From: DATKAS01 sp963733765 | GTDB lineage: Bacteria > Actinomycetota > Acidimicrobiia > Acidimicrobiales > DATKAS01 | Length of the DNA: 64,000 nt | Assembly (NCBI GenBank): GCA_963733765.1 | Contig: CAVTEI010000003.1 | Coordinates: 434,001-498,000, forward strand | Direction: 5' to 3' | Shown: positions 26,897-35,434 of the stretch, piece after piece | How positions within the stretch are numbered: the stretch's first letter is position 1 | Layout of the letters: each line of letters begins with the position of its first letter | Program-made: the position numbers and the translations under genes | Notes under the pieces: model-generated | Seen by the model: only the letters and a program-made list of their open reading frames with translations | The model's database searches: none | Told to the model about the DNA's origin: nothing

Positions 26897-27650
26897 CTAC
26901 GCGAGTGCTCTCGGCGCACCGCTTCTTCCCACGACGACGGCAAGCGAGTCGGCGAGCCCGACCGCAACGCGGCGCTGCTCGCGGGAAACAGCGCGCCCGA
27001 CGGACGGCGCGAGGACGAGCCGTCCCACCGCCGTCCCCTCTCGTTCGACGAGGATCTCGACTCCGTCGGCCGGTAAGGCGAACCCACTGCCGGTGAAGTG
27101 CTTCTCACCCTCGAGCAGGCGGCCGTCGCGCTCGATGCGGGGAAAGTGCCGCAGCCCTCCGCCTGGCTCGAACTGGCACGACTTCAGGCCGAGCTCGACG
27201 ACGATGCCGTCGCGCACTGCTTCCCAGACCGCGTCTTCAGTCGCTCCCTGGGCGAGGAGGGCGGTGACCCGCTCGAGCTGACGAGCCCCCGTCACGTGCT
27301 CGACCGCCACCACCTGGCGCCGCCGCGGCGAGCACCGCTATCTCCCCCACGGCGAGCCCGACGACGAGGAGCAGCACCGCGCTCACGATGTCGTCGCGGT
27401 CAGAGATGCGGAGTGTGTAGAACGGCTCGGTCTGGAAGTAGTTGAACGCCAGAGCGGACACGATCGACGTGACTGCGCCTGCGGTACGGCCTCCGAACGT
27501 TGCCGCCGCAACGACGACCAGTACGAGAATCAGTGCGACGTTCGTGTTGTCGATCGTCGAGCGCACGGGCACGAGCAAGCCGGCTACTGCGATCGCGGCG
27601 ATAGCCCCGAATGCACTCCACGCCAGTCCGTCGCTCTCGCGAGACTCCAC
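26897..27650 (-). CDS. DUF4118/KdpD-like membrane sensor with GAF-like domain (frameshifted)
   Basis: The N-terminal piece (GTG 27650) has four closely spaced transmembrane helices of the KdpD DUF4118 type (SAFGAIAAIAVAGLLVP, VALILVLVVVAAATFGGR, SIVSALAFNYFQTEPFYTL, AVLLLVVGLAVGEIAVL). The frame breaks at about 27315-27332 in a GC repeat. The other frame continues RRRQVVAVEHVTGARQLERV into a GAF-like cytosolic domain of about 130 residues ending at 26897. No histidine kinase core follows, so if complete it is a sensory membrane protein of about 250 residues without its own output. Function is unknown; KdpD itself senses potassium. Confidence 0.6.
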
Positions 27651-27681
27651 GAGTGCAGTGTCGCCCTCCCGGCTGGGAATC

Positions 27682-27702
27682 GGAAGGGGCTTAACGCCTT
27701 CC
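27682..27702. repeat. inverted repeat between two minus-strand genes
   Basis: GGAAGG and CCTTCC arms enclose a 9-base loop containing TTAAC. It lies after the stop of the exported lipoprotein gene and before the DUF4118 gene. There is no T-run, so a classical terminator is doubtful; an operator or weak hairpin is possible. Confidence 0.3.
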
Positions 27703-27732
27703 TAGCGCGGAGCTCATGCCCTCAACTCTGCC

Positions 27733-28569
27733 CTACGCACCCGGGTCCGGGCAGCGGGACAGGTCGGGGGTGCCCGCGACGGGAGGGCACAGCAGAGGGT
27801 TCGTCGTCGCGAACTCGCCCCATCGGTTCCCCCACTCCGGAACTACCCACGCGTGCAGCATCCACAGATCGCGGCCGCCGAGGTAGCTGCCCGCACAATC
27901 GCTGGGGCCGGCGACATCCTCCCGATCGACCCAGCCGTTCGCGACGCACAGGCCCGAGTGTCGGTGCCACGTGTCATTCGGGCCCGCGAACCCCGTGGGC
28001 TCCTCGTCGGAGCGCACCCAGTACGAGAAGCCGGCGAGAGCGGGCGGGTCGGAACGAGGGTCGAACAACAACATCGATGGCGCTGCCGGGTCGAATGGCC
28101 GGTCGATCAGCGACCACTTGATCCAATGCACGCCGACGCCGGGAGCGGTAAACGACGCCTGCGTGTAGCCGGCCGCGGCAGCCTCCTCGGCCGAGTCGAG
28201 CGCGGGGACCGCGGCCACCGCCGTCTGCCACTCCCGATCGAACTCGGACTGCTGCGCAGCGGTCAGCGCATGCGAGTCGACCTGACCGGTGGCGCCGTGT
28301 CCGTGGGCGTGGCCGGCGGGAGGGAACACCTGCGACGCGACCGCGGCGAGGGCGTCGATCGCGGCCGCCTCGGACGCGGGGAGTCGATACGGATCGGTCG
28401 GCGTGAGCGGAGCGAGCGTCGGGGAAGCATTCGTGAGCGGGCTGGTAGGCGCGACCACGAGTGGGTCAATTCTGGCTTCGTTCGTAGGGATGGCGCCACG
28501 AGCGTCAGCCCCGGCGCATGCGCTGAGCACCAGAATGGCACCGGCGACGAGGGCAGCCTTCGGCTTCAT
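27733..28569 (-). CDS. exported lipoprotein of a His/Trp/Cys-rich family, function unknown
   Basis: A 278-residue lipoprotein with signal peptide and lipobox VLSAC (Cys about 18), a Pro/Thr-rich linker and a small His cluster (HAHGHG near 88). The C-terminal domain (about 110-270) carries the motifs GVGVHWIKW, a DP-containing strand pair, WHRHSGLCV, a lone Cys in DCAG, and WMLHAWVVPEWGNRWGEF. The protein at 37849-39015 shares the same order: G-V-x-H-W, W-H-x-H-x-x-L-C, L-H-x-W-V and N-x-x-G-x-F. The family is not recognised. The conserved His, Trp and Cys residues suggest metal binding outside the cell. It overlaps the upstream TetR gene by 4 bases, so it is probably controlled with it. Confidence 0.75.
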   Translation of the reverse strand: MKPKAALVAGAILVLSACAGADARGAIPTNEARIDPLVVAPTSPLTNASPTLAPLTPTDPYRLPASEAAAIDALAAVASQVFPPAGHAHGHGATGQVDSHALTAAQQSEFDREWQTAVAAVPALDSAEEAAAAGYTQASFTAPGVGVHWIKWSLIDRPFDPAAPSMLLFDPRSDPPALAGFSYWVRSDEEPTGFAGPNDTWHRHSGLCVANGWVDREDVAGPSDCAGSYLGGRDLWMLHAWVVPEWGNRWGEFATTNPLLCPPVAGTPDLSRCPDPGA

Positions 28570-29156
28570 GGCGGGGCCCCGCAGACAGCCCGATCGACCA
28601 TCTCGACAAGGGAGACCCGCGCCGACTCGGGCGACATCCCGAGGTCTCCAACCATCGTCGCGTACGTCGCGTAGGCCGTCGCGAGGTAACAGACGGCAAG
28701 CGCCTCGCGCACGGAGACCGAGAGCGCGCCTGCGCGCTCAGCGGATCGGAGGATGCGCTGCAGCTCGCGCCGGCGCCAGGCCCGCATCTCCTCGACGACC
28801 TCCCTGACCATCGGCACGTGCACGCTGCCGAACACGATGGGCAACGTCGCCCCCTGCTCCTCGTACGAAGCGACGTAGGCGGATACGAAAGCGAGCAGGC
28901 GCTCTCGAGGTGAGCCGTCGGGAACCTCGATCCGTTCCACCGCTTCGCGCGTGCGAGCCGTCAGGCGATCCATCGCGGCGGCGATGAGTGCCTCCCGCGA
29001 ATCGAAGTAGTTGTAGACGGTACGCACCGCCACGTCTGCCCTGTTCGCCACGGCCTGCATCGTGAGAGCGTCGAGCCCGCCCTCGGCCGCGACATCCAGG
29101 GTGGCTTGCACGAGCTCGCGGCGAGTGGCGTCGAGGTCTTCGGTTCGCTTCGTCAT
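28566..29156 (-). CDS. TetR-family transcriptional regulator
   Basis: A 196-residue TetR-type repressor. The helix-turn-helix is canonical (MQAVANRADVAVRTVYNYFDSREALI). ATG 29156 (MTKRTEDLDATRREL) is preferred over an upstream GTG at 29183 that would run into the inverted repeats. It is divergent from the metallo-beta-lactamase-fold gene across an 87-bp gap containing two inverted repeats, and it overlaps the downstream exported lipoprotein gene by 4 bases. Both neighbours are likely members of its regulon. Confidence 0.9.
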   Translation of the reverse strand: MTKRTEDLDATRRELVQATLDVAAEGGLDALTMQAVANRADVAVRTVYNYFDSREALIAAAMDRLTARTREAVERIEVPDGSPRERLLAFVSAYVASYEEQGATLPIVFGSVHVPMVREVVEEMRAWRRRELQRILRSAERAGALSVSVREALAVCYLATAYATYATMVGDLGMSPESARVSLVEMVDRAVCGAPP

Positions 29157-29184
29157 CGTGTAGCGCCGTGGCACAAGTCTCACT

Positions 29185-29228
29185 TTACATGCACGCCATC
29201 ATGTAATATATTGCACGCATTGATGCAA
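29185..29228. promoter_or_regulatory. operator-like inverted repeats in TetR / MBL divergent promoter
   Basis: Two symmetric elements lie in this A/T-rich gap: TTACATG-N8-CATGTAA (29185-29206, perfect 7-base arms) and TTGCA-N8-TGCAA (29211-29228, perfect 5-base arms). The segments GCACGCCATCATG and GCACGCATTGATG also repeat directly. This is a good candidate TetR operator region serving both directions. Confidence 0.6.
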
Positions 29229-29243
29229 GCAAAGGAGAGCCAA

Positions 29244-30059
29244 ATGGCACCGATCCCCGTCCAGCCCGAGCAGATCGCTCCTGACACATGGCTCATCACC
29301 GAGCTGTTCCCAGCCGAGCCCGGCACGTACATCCCTGTGCGCTCCGCCGTGATCACCGGCGCCGAGCCGATGGTCGTCGACACCGGCACGCACTTGAACC
29401 GCCACGCTTGGATGGACGCACTGAGCTCGATCGTCGATCCCGCTGATGTCCGCTGGGTCTTCCTGTCACACGACGATCACGACCACGTCGGCAACCTCAT
29501 GGAGATCCTGGCTCACGCGCCGCAGGCAACCCTCATCACGCACTGGTTCAGCGTCGAGCGCCTCGGTGGCGACCTCCGCCTCCCGCTCCACCGGATGCGC
29601 TGGGTCAACGACGGCGAGAGCTTCCAGGCGGGTGGGCGCGAGTTCATCGCGATGCGGCCGCCGATCTTCGACGCACCCACCGCCCGCGGCCTGTTCGACC
29701 CGCGCACCGGCTTCTACTGGGGCGCCGACGCATTCGCGGCGCTTGTGACACCCGGCGTCATCGAGGCAAGCGATCTGCCTCGCGAGATGTGGGAGGACAC
29801 GTTCACATTGCTGAACCGGTGGATCTCACCGTGGGCGGCGATGCTCGACGAGGCCAAGTACGCGGCGCGGCTGCACCAACTCCGGTCGATCGGCGCGACG
29901 ACGGTGGTCGGCGCACATGGCCCCGTGCTGCGCGGCACACAGATCGACCGCGCTTACGAGCTCCTCGCCCAGTTTCCCACCCTGCCCGACGTCGAGTTCC
30001 CAGGTCAGGACATGCTGGATGCTCTGCTCGCGCCGATGGCGCCAGCGGCCGCCGCGTGA
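29244..30059 (+). CDS. metallo-beta-lactamase-fold protein with diiron-type HxDxDH motif
   Basis: A 271-residue MBL-fold protein. The metal motif is SHDDHDHVG, i.e. H-x-D-x-D-H instead of the hydrolase H-x-H-x-D-H. An acidic residue at this position (Glu) is typical of the diiron domain of flavodiiron proteins and oxygen-binding ODP-type proteins. The substrate-side His is in ITHWFS, a later Asp in YWGADAFAAL and the final His in VGAHGPVL. There is no flavodoxin domain. A redox or O2/NO-sensing diiron site is therefore possible; hydrolase activity is the alternative. AAAGGAGAG lies 5 bases before ATG 29244. It is divergent from the TetR gene. Confidence 0.82.
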   Translation: MAPIPVQPEQIAPDTWLITELFPAEPGTYIPVRSAVITGAEPMVVDTGTHLNRHAWMDALSSIVDPADVRWVFLSHDDHDHVGNLMEILAHAPQATLITHWFSVERLGGDLRLPLHRMRWVNDGESFQAGGREFIAMRPPIFDAPTARGLFDPRTGFYWGADAFAALVTPGVIEASDLPREMWEDTFTLLNRWISPWAAMLDEAKYAARLHQLRSIGATTVVGAHGPVLRGTQIDRAYELLAQFPTLPDVEFPGQDMLDALLAPMAPAAAA

Positions 30060-30060
30060 C

Positions 30061-31230
30061 TCAAATGACGGGAGCGCCGGGGTCCAGGCCGAGCAGGGCT
30101 CGGCCGGTTATCTCGAGTCGCGCCACACTCAGCAGCACGTGCTGCGACGCGGTGTGGACATCACGCCAGGCTCGTTCGAGTGCAGAAGGCACGGCGACGC
30201 CGTTCATTCCGGCCGCGTCGTGCAACAGGTCGACGGCCCGTGCCGCGAGGCGAACCGACGCAACCACCCGGCTGCGCATCCGCACGCGCGAGTCGAGATC
30301 GAAACGGCGCGTGGTCTCGCCTTGGATCCACACGTCACGAACGGCCGCAGCCAAGGTGTCCTCCGCGGCGAGGATCAGACCCTCGGCCTCCCCGACGGCC
30401 ATCTGCGCATACGCCCGCTCGGCTAGCACCGTGCCCACGCCCGTCGGACGCTTCGCGGCCGCGAGCTCGACGAACCGCTGCTGCGCTCCTCGGGCCGCGC
30501 CCACGACAGACGCCGCGAGCGGGGGCCCGAACTGCATGATCAGCGGTATCCGCCCGAACGTGCCGGTGTCGAAGCGCGGCACCGCGTCGAACCACGAGAA
30601 CACCCGGCTCCCGGGCACGTCGACGCGCTCGATCGTGCAGTCGTTGCTCCCCGTGGCTCGCATGCCGGACACCGACCACGTCTCATTGATGTGCACCTCG
30701 GCCACGGGGAGCATTCCCGCAACAAGCTCCGGTCGCTCGTCGACGAACGAGGGTTGCCCATCACGATGCACCCATGCGCCGGCGACGAGCCAGTTGGCGT
30801 GCTTGCACCCGCTCGCGTACTGGGCGGTGCCGGTGAAGCGGAAGCCACCATCGACCGGCTCGGCGCGCCCGGTGAGCGGGTTGAGGGAGCCGGCCACGGC
30901 GACTCGAGGCTCGCTGAAGATGGTCGTGAACTCGCCCTCGTCGAGCAGGCGGCCGAACAACGGCCCACCGGACATGATGCCGAAGGTCCATCCAACGGAG
31001 GCGTCGAAAGTCGACACAGCGCGTACCACTTCGACGCTCTCGGGGAGGGTGAGGCCGAATCCGCCGAGCTCGCGCGGGACCAGGGTGCGGTACAGCTCGC
31101 GGTCGTGCATCGCCTCGACGACGTCCTCGTCGAGACACCCGCGTGCCTCCGCGGACTCTGCCCGCTCGACGATCAGCGGGCCGATGCTCTCGACGCGCTC
31201 GAGCGCATCCGCGAGCGCGGCGCTGCCCAT
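30061..31230 (-). CDS. acyl-CoA dehydrogenase-fold flavoprotein monooxygenase-like
   Basis: A 389-residue protein with the acyl-CoA dehydrogenase fold but the sequence character of the flavin-dependent monooxygenase branch (HsaA, DszC and related). It has the N-terminal helix region (LVPRELGGFGLTLPESVEVV), the middle beta domain (GGFRFTGTAQYASGCKHANW, SGMRATGSNDCTIERVDVP) and the C-terminal helices (DLLHDAAGMNGV), and lacks the catalytic Glu context of true dehydrogenases. Such enzymes use reduced flavin from a partner reductase and oxygen. The neighbouring luciferase-like oxidoreductase ends in a 1-base TGATG overlap with its ATG 31230, so the two are co-translated. Substrate unknown. Confidence 0.8.
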   Translation of the reverse strand: MGSAALADALERVESIGPLIVERAESAEARGCLDEDVVEAMHDRELYRTLVPRELGGFGLTLPESVEVVRAVSTFDASVGWTFGIMSGGPLFGRLLDEGEFTTIFSEPRVAVAGSLNPLTGRAEPVDGGFRFTGTAQYASGCKHANWLVAGAWVHRDGQPSFVDERPELVAGMLPVAEVHINETWSVSGMRATGSNDCTIERVDVPGSRVFSWFDAVPRFDTGTFGRIPLIMQFGPPLAASVVGAARGAQQRFVELAAAKRPTGVGTVLAERAYAQMAVGEAEGLILAAEDTLAAAVRDVWIQGETTRRFDLDSRVRMRSRVVASVRLAARAVDLLHDAAGMNGVAVPSALERAWRDVHTASQHVLLSVARLEITGRALLGLDPGAPVI

Positions 31231-32072
31231 CAGGTCGAGAGCGGAGCCAGGGCGTCCGCGATCGAGTCGAGCACCTTTGGTTCGTGGGGCGGCGGCAGGT
31301 AGACGATGCCGAGATCGAGGCCGCCCTCGCTCCATTCGGCCGCGTCGTCAGCGAGTGCCGTCGCGCCGTTCGCAGGATCGAAGCGCACGTGCGTGGACGT
31401 CGTGATCGTCGACGGGTCACGGTCGATCGCCGCGCAATGCTCCTCGAGCACCGCTCGCTTCCGCTGGAACGACGCGACGTCACCAGCCGGCACGTTCCAG
31501 TGCTGCGCGTACCGAGCTACCGCGCGCAGCGTGCGCCGCTCGCCTCCGCCGCCGATGCAGATCGGGGGGTGCGGCTTCTGCACGGGCTTGGGCTCACAGC
31601 GTGCGTCGGTGAGCTGGTAATACTCGCCTGCGAAGTCGGAGGTGGTGTTCGACAGCAGCGCGATGAGCACCTCGCATGCCTCGTCGAACATGTCGAACCG
31701 CTGCTTGAGGGGCGGCAGCTCGATGCCGTACGCGTCGCACTCCTGCTGGTTCCAACCGGCACCGATGCCGAGCTCGAGGCGACCATGCGAGACCACGTCC
31801 ACGGTCGCGGCCATGTTCGCCAACACCGCTGGGTGCCGGTAGATGTTGCCCGTCACCATCACGCCCAGGCGGATGCGGCGCGTCGCCGACGCCATCGCCG
31901 CGAGCATCGTCCACGCCTCGAGGCACGGCCCAGTCGGGTCCGAGAAGATCGGATAGAAGTGGTCGAAGTTCCAGGCCGACTCGAAGAGCTCGATCTCGTC
32001 GGCGTGCTGCCACACCGCCACCATGTCGTCCCATGTGGTGTGCTGTGGCGCGGTCTTGATCCCGAAGCGCAT
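31230..32072 (-). CDS. LLM-class F420/flavin-dependent oxidoreductase
   Basis: A 280-residue luciferase-like (beta/alpha)8 barrel protein, the class common in F420-using actinobacteria. It starts MRFGIKTAPQHTTWDDM, has the conserved RIRLGVMVTGNIYRHPAVLAN and GRLELGIGAGWNQQEC segments that form the cofactor pocket, and PPICIGGGGERRTLR, which binds the phosphate. Its stop shares one base with the start of the acyl-CoA dehydrogenase-fold gene. It could supply reduced cofactor or act on the same pathway. Substrate cannot be told. Confidence 0.88.
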   Translation of the reverse strand: MRFGIKTAPQHTTWDDMVAVWQHADEIELFESAWNFDHFYPIFSDPTGPCLEAWTMLAAMASATRRIRLGVMVTGNIYRHPAVLANMAATVDVVSHGRLELGIGAGWNQQECDAYGIELPPLKQRFDMFDEACEVLIALLSNTTSDFAGEYYQLTDARCEPKPVQKPHPPICIGGGGERRTLRAVARYAQHWNVPAGDVASFQRKRAVLEEHCAAIDRDPSTITTSTHVRFDPANGATALADDAAEWSEGGLDLGIVYLPPPHEPKVLDSIADALAPLST

Positions 32073-32089
32073 CGCCGCAGTCTCCCCGA

Positions 32090-32839
32090 CTACGTGGCGA
32101 TGTGCAGGCCGTAGGCGAGGATGAAGCCGAGCGTCGTGAGGACGCCGACGCCCTTCCCGCCGTACTCGAAGCCCTCCGGCATCATCGTGTCGGCGAGCAT
32201 CGTGAGGATCGCGCCTCCGGCGAAGCTCTGCACGAACGCAACGACATCGGGGGACGCGGTGTCGAGGAACACATAACCGGCGAGCGAGGCCAGAGCGGAC
32301 ACGAACACGACGAGCAGCCAGAGCCTCGACAGGCTCGACTTCTTCCAGCCCGAGGTCAGCAAGCCCTGCGTCGCCGAGATCCCCTCCGGGAGGTTCGACA
32401 GGAACACGGCGGCGAGGTACGAGACACCGATCGATTCCCCGCCAACGAGCGTCAGCCCGATGACCATCGACTCCGGGATACCGTCGAGCACCGTCCCGAG
32501 CACGATCGCGAGCGCCCCCTCGCCGCTCTCGCCTCGGTTGTCGCCTTCCATGGCGCCCGTCGGGTCCTTGCGCTGAGACCCGCCCATCTTCCCGATGAGG
32601 TAGTTACCAGCCGAGAAGGTGAGGCACCCTACGAGCAGCCCGAGCGCGACCACCGCGCCGCCGTCCGCCAGTTCGAACGAGTCCTCCACGAGGTCGAACG
32701 CGACCGCGCTGATGAGCACGCCCGCGCCGAAACCCATGATGAGGCCGATCACGCGCAGGCTGATCGGCACGACCATCGCGACGACGGCTCCGATGAGCAG
32801 GGACGACGCCGCGAGCGCGCCCCACAGAAACGCGCTCAT
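32090..32839 (-). CDS. ZIP-family metal transporter
   Basis: A 249-residue polytopic membrane protein of the ZIP family, with about eight helices and a soluble loop (residues about 85-108, acidic and basic) between helices 3 and 4. The binuclear-site motifs are present in modified form: GTVLDGIPESMVIG and LSNLPEGISA. The first has Asp where canonical ZIPs have His. It probably moves divalent cations such as zinc. It is followed by the LLM gene and preceded by dodecin, all on the minus strand with short spacers. Confidence 0.85.
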   Translation of the reverse strand: MSAFLWGALAASSLLIGAVVAMVVPISLRVIGLIMGFGAGVLISAVAFDLVEDSFELADGGAVVALGLLVGCLTFSAGNYLIGKMGGSQRKDPTGAMEGDNRGESGEGALAIVLGTVLDGIPESMVIGLTLVGGESIGVSYLAAVFLSNLPEGISATQGLLTSGWKKSSLSRLWLLVVFVSALASLAGYVFLDTASPDVVAFVQSFAGGAILTMLADTMMPEGFEYGGKGVGVLTTLGFILAYGLHIAT

Positions 32840-32857
32840 TCGGCCAGCCGGACTAGG

Positions 32858-33073
32858 TCAGGAGCCGCCCTCGTACTTGAACGAGATCTTGACCTTCGCG
32901 CGGTAGGCCTTGATGGCTCCGTCCTCGATCTGCACATCCAGCTCATCGACCTCCGCTATGCGCAGATCCCGCAACGACGAGGCCGCCTGTTTCACCGCTG
33001 CAGCGACCGCCCCCTCGAAAGAGTCGGAGCTCGTTCCCACGAGCTCGATGACCTTGTACACGCTGTCAGCCAT
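32858..33073 (-). CDS. dodecin
   Basis: A 71-residue dodecin, a small protein that forms a hollow dodecamer binding flavins or CoA-type ligands, thought to store and protect FMN or riboflavin. The family pattern is complete: VYKVIELVGTSSDSFEGAV, a helix, then beta strands ending KAYRAKVKISFKYEG. ATG 33073 is used because GAGGAGG lies 6 bases before it. Several flavoproteins surround it, which fits a flavin-buffering role but does not prove linkage. Confidence 0.93.
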   Translation of the reverse strand: MADSVYKVIELVGTSSDSFEGAVAAAVKQAASSLRDLRIAEVDELDVQIEDGAIKAYRAKVKISFKYEGGS

Positions 33074-33118
33074 GCGTGCCTCCTCTTGGGTCGGACCCGC
33101 CATCCTGCACCGCGACCG

Positions 33119-33700
33119 TCAGGCCGTCCAGAAGCCGATCGGCTCGGGGATGTGGTCGGAGCGTGCGTGGCCGCGGTACAGGTCTCGGAGCGCGCCGATC
33201 TCGCTGCCGTGGGCGAGGTGCTCGTAGGCGATCGTCCACACGAGTGCCCCCATCATCGCCTCGCCGCCCCAGTGCGTCGGCCTCAGGAGATCGAGGTCGC
33301 CGTCGTTCAGCGCGGACACGTCATCGCGGAACTCGGCCTGACACCGTGCGAGACGATCACGCGCGGCGTCGGCGGTCCCGGGAACCTCCACCTCGGCATA
33401 GCTCAGCCCACCCGGACCGAACGTGAAGTTGCGGTACACCTCCGTCCAGCCGCAGATGTGGCCCAGCCGCCAACCGATCGAAGTCATCGGCAGCGGATCC
33501 GGGTGACGCCACGTGTCCTCGATCACCCATTCACCGAGACCGCATCGCCACTCGGGACGGGTCTCGTCTCGCCGGGCAACTCCCCATGCCGACGGGACCG
33601 GGCGCGTCAGATACTCCTCGTCGGTCAGGTCGGCGACCTGCCACGCCGAGACCGCGAAGGCGTGATCGAGCAGTCGACCAAGGAACGCAAGACGATCCAC
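33119..33700 (-). CDS. DinB/mycothiol-dependent-transferase-like protein
   Basis: A 193-residue DinB-like four-helix protein. The N-terminal helix (VDRLAFLGRLLDHAFAVSAW) and the later TSIGWRLGHICGWTEVYRNF, with the expected metal-ligand His, are visible, as is a C-terminal His in AYEHLAHGSE. DinB-fold proteins in actinobacteria often use mycothiol as a thiol cosubstrate. The actual substrate is unknown. GTG 33700 was chosen because the frame upstream is Arg/Ser-rich and not family-like. It follows the VOC gene. Confidence 0.75.
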   Translation of the reverse strand: MDRLAFLGRLLDHAFAVSAWQVADLTDEEYLTRPVPSAWGVARRDETRPEWRCGLGEWVIEDTWRHPDPLPMTSIGWRLGHICGWTEVYRNFTFGPGGLSYAEVEVPGTADAARDRLARCQAEFRDDVSALNDGDLDLLRPTHWGGEAMMGALVWTIAYEHLAHGSEIGALRDLYRGHARSDHIPEPIGFWTA

Positions 33701-33719
33701 GCTCGGGGAACCGGACGAT

Positions 33720-34304
33720 CTACACCAGGAAGGTCTCGGGGACGGACAACAGCTCACCCCGGTCGGCGAGCTCACGCACCGCCGGCACCGGATCGTGATC
33801 CGCAAACTGCGCGCCGTCGCCGTAGTCGGCCGGGCGGCCCGTCGCATCGAGCACCCACCACGAGGCTTCGAGCGCGATGCCGTTCGGGTCGGTGAAGTAG
33901 ATCGACCGAATGATCTGGTGGTCGACGATGTCGGTGACCTCGCAACCGGCGCTCTTCAACCGCCGCTGCAGATCGAGCAAGGCCTCTTCGTCGGGAACGT
34001 TGAACGACAGATGGTCGAACTGGATCGCGAGCGGATGCGGGGTGCCCGCTGGTTTCGCCAACCGCTCATGCTTGACGTTCGCGTATTCGAAGAACGCGAC
34101 CGTGCACTCCGGGCCGAACTGAAAGAAGTAATGCCGGAAGTCGGGGGTGCCGATCGTCGCGACCAGTCGTGCGCCCAGCGTGCCGTGGTAGAAGCGCACC
34201 GTCGCGTCCATGTCGTCGGTGACCAGCGCCAGGTGGTTGATGCCCCGCCATGCCGGCGTTTCAGGCTGTGGGGTCGGCGGGACGTGTTGCGGCTGCTCAC
34301 TCAC
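33720..34304 (-). CDS. VOC-family (glyoxalase/dioxygenase) protein
   Basis: A 194-residue vicinal-oxygen-chelate protein. The beta-alpha-beta-beta-beta repeats are clear: GINHLALVTDDMDATVRFYH with a metal His, then FQFGPECTVAFFEY, FDHLSFNVPDEEALL with a second His, and IYFTDPNGIALEAS with a Glu ligand. Members are glyoxalases, extradiol dioxygenases or thiol-dependent resistance enzymes. Neighbouring DinB and VOC genes would both suit thiol-based detoxification, but that is inference. Confidence 0.87.
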   Translation of the reverse strand: MSEQPQHVPPTPQPETPAWRGINHLALVTDDMDATVRFYHGTLGARLVATIGTPDFRHYFFQFGPECTVAFFEYANVKHERLAKPAGTPHPLAIQFDHLSFNVPDEEALLDLQRRLKSAGCEVTDIVDHQIIRSIYFTDPNGIALEASWWVLDATGRPADYGDGAQFADHDPVPAVRELADRGELLSVPETFLV

Positions 34305-34387
34305 GAGTGGCTCCTCTCGACCCGGCCAGCGTACGACCAGAACCGCCTCCAGACACTCGGGGACGCGATCGCGTAGACAGAGCGCCC

Positions 34388-34990
34388 ATGGTCCTCGCGT
34401 CGGTCCTCCTCGCCGGCGCGGGCGCGGTGATCCTGGTGCTCTCGATCGTCGGGGCGCGCCACGACAGGATCCCTCCGCGTGAGATCACCGTGTTCCGCTG
34501 GATCAATCGTCTGCCGAACTGGCTCTATCCGATCCTTTGGCTCCCGATGCAGCTCGGGAACCTCGTGGTCGGTTGCCTCGCGGGCCTCGCGGTCGCCGTC
34601 GTCGAAGGCGACCTCGGCGTCGCCATCGGGGTCGTGGTCGCCACGGGGATGAAGCTGATCGTCGAGCGGGTGGTGCGTCACGAGGTCGCCGGATACCTCA
34701 CGATCCGTCAACGGCCGGGCACGAGCCAACCGGGTGCGATCCTGCGAGGCGACGTGCCCGAGACGGGCCCGAGCTTCCCCTCCGGGCACGTGATCCTCAT
34801 CGCGGCGATCGCCTGCATCGTGGCGATCGCCTTCCCTCCCGGCCTGGTCTGGATCCCTTGGGTGCTCGCGGCGCTCGTGGCGATCGGGCGGGTGTACGTC
34901 GGCGCTCACAACCCTCTCGACGTCACGTCCGGCTTCGGTGCCGGGATGCTCATTGGCGGGGGTCTGCTCATGGTCGCCGGCTGGCTCTGA
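34388..34990 (+). CDS. PAP2-superfamily membrane phosphatase
   Basis: A 200-residue membrane protein with about six helices and PAP2 phosphatase motifs: a degenerate first motif around TIRQRPGTSQPG, the central SFPSGHV with catalytic His, and GRVYVGAHNPLDV with the nucleophilic His. It probably hydrolyses lipid or polyprenyl phosphates. The first motif lacks the K-x6-R-P spacing of typical members. It is distinct from the other PAP2 gene in this window. The start is ATG 34388. Confidence 0.83.
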   Translation: MVLASVLLAGAGAVILVLSIVGARHDRIPPREITVFRWINRLPNWLYPILWLPMQLGNLVVGCLAGLAVAVVEGDLGVAIGVVVATGMKLIVERVVRHEVAGYLTIRQRPGTSQPGAILRGDVPETGPSFPSGHVILIAAIACIVAIAFPPGLVWIPWVLAALVAIGRVYVGAHNPLDVTSGFGAGMLIGGGLLMVAGWL

Positions 34991-35033
34991 CGCCGTTTGG
35001 GTTCGGGTCACCCGACGGGGCATGATCGCGGTC

Positions 35034-35432
35034 ATGGCCAGCCAGATTCCCCTCGTCTCCTACCTGGTGCTCGACGATCAACCCCACCTCGTCGCCAAGG
35101 AGTGCACCGGCTGCGGAGCCCACTTCTTCGACCGGCGCAATGCCTGCGCTTCGTGCTTCGGCACATCCTTCAAGGACGTGTCGGTGGCGACCGAAGGTGA
35201 GGTCCGGGCGTTCACGATCGTGTCGATGGCGGCGCCCGGAATCCAGGTGCCCTTCGTGGCTTCGGTCGTGGACTGCGGGGGAATCAGCGTGCGTGGCAAT
35301 GTGATCAACACTCCACCCGATCCCGAGCACGTCACGCTCGGAATGAAAGTGCGTCTTGCCACCTACCCGGTCGGCACTGATGATGACGGCACCGAGGCCA
35401 TCGGCTTCGGCTTCGAGCCTCTGGAGGCATAG
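35034..35432 (+). CDS. DUF35 OB-fold, zinc-ribbon acyl-CoA-associated protein
   Basis: A 132-residue DUF35 protein. The rubredoxin-like zinc ribbon is complete, with four Cys in KECTGCGAHFFDRRNACASC, followed by an OB fold (GEVRAFTIVSMAAPGIQVPF). Proteins of this kind pair with thiolases and hydratases, often as a required subunit that helps bind acyl-CoA. The thiolase-like gene begins two bases after its stop, so they form one operon and probably one complex. ATG 35034 was chosen over 35022 because it gives the family N-terminus. Confidence 0.88.
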   Translation: MASQIPLVSYLVLDDQPHLVAKECTGCGAHFFDRRNACASCFGTSFKDVSVATEGEVRAFTIVSMAAPGIQVPFVASVVDCGGISVRGNVINTPPDPEHVTLGMKVRLATYPVGTDDDGTEAIGFGFEPLEA

Positions 35433-35434
35433 CC

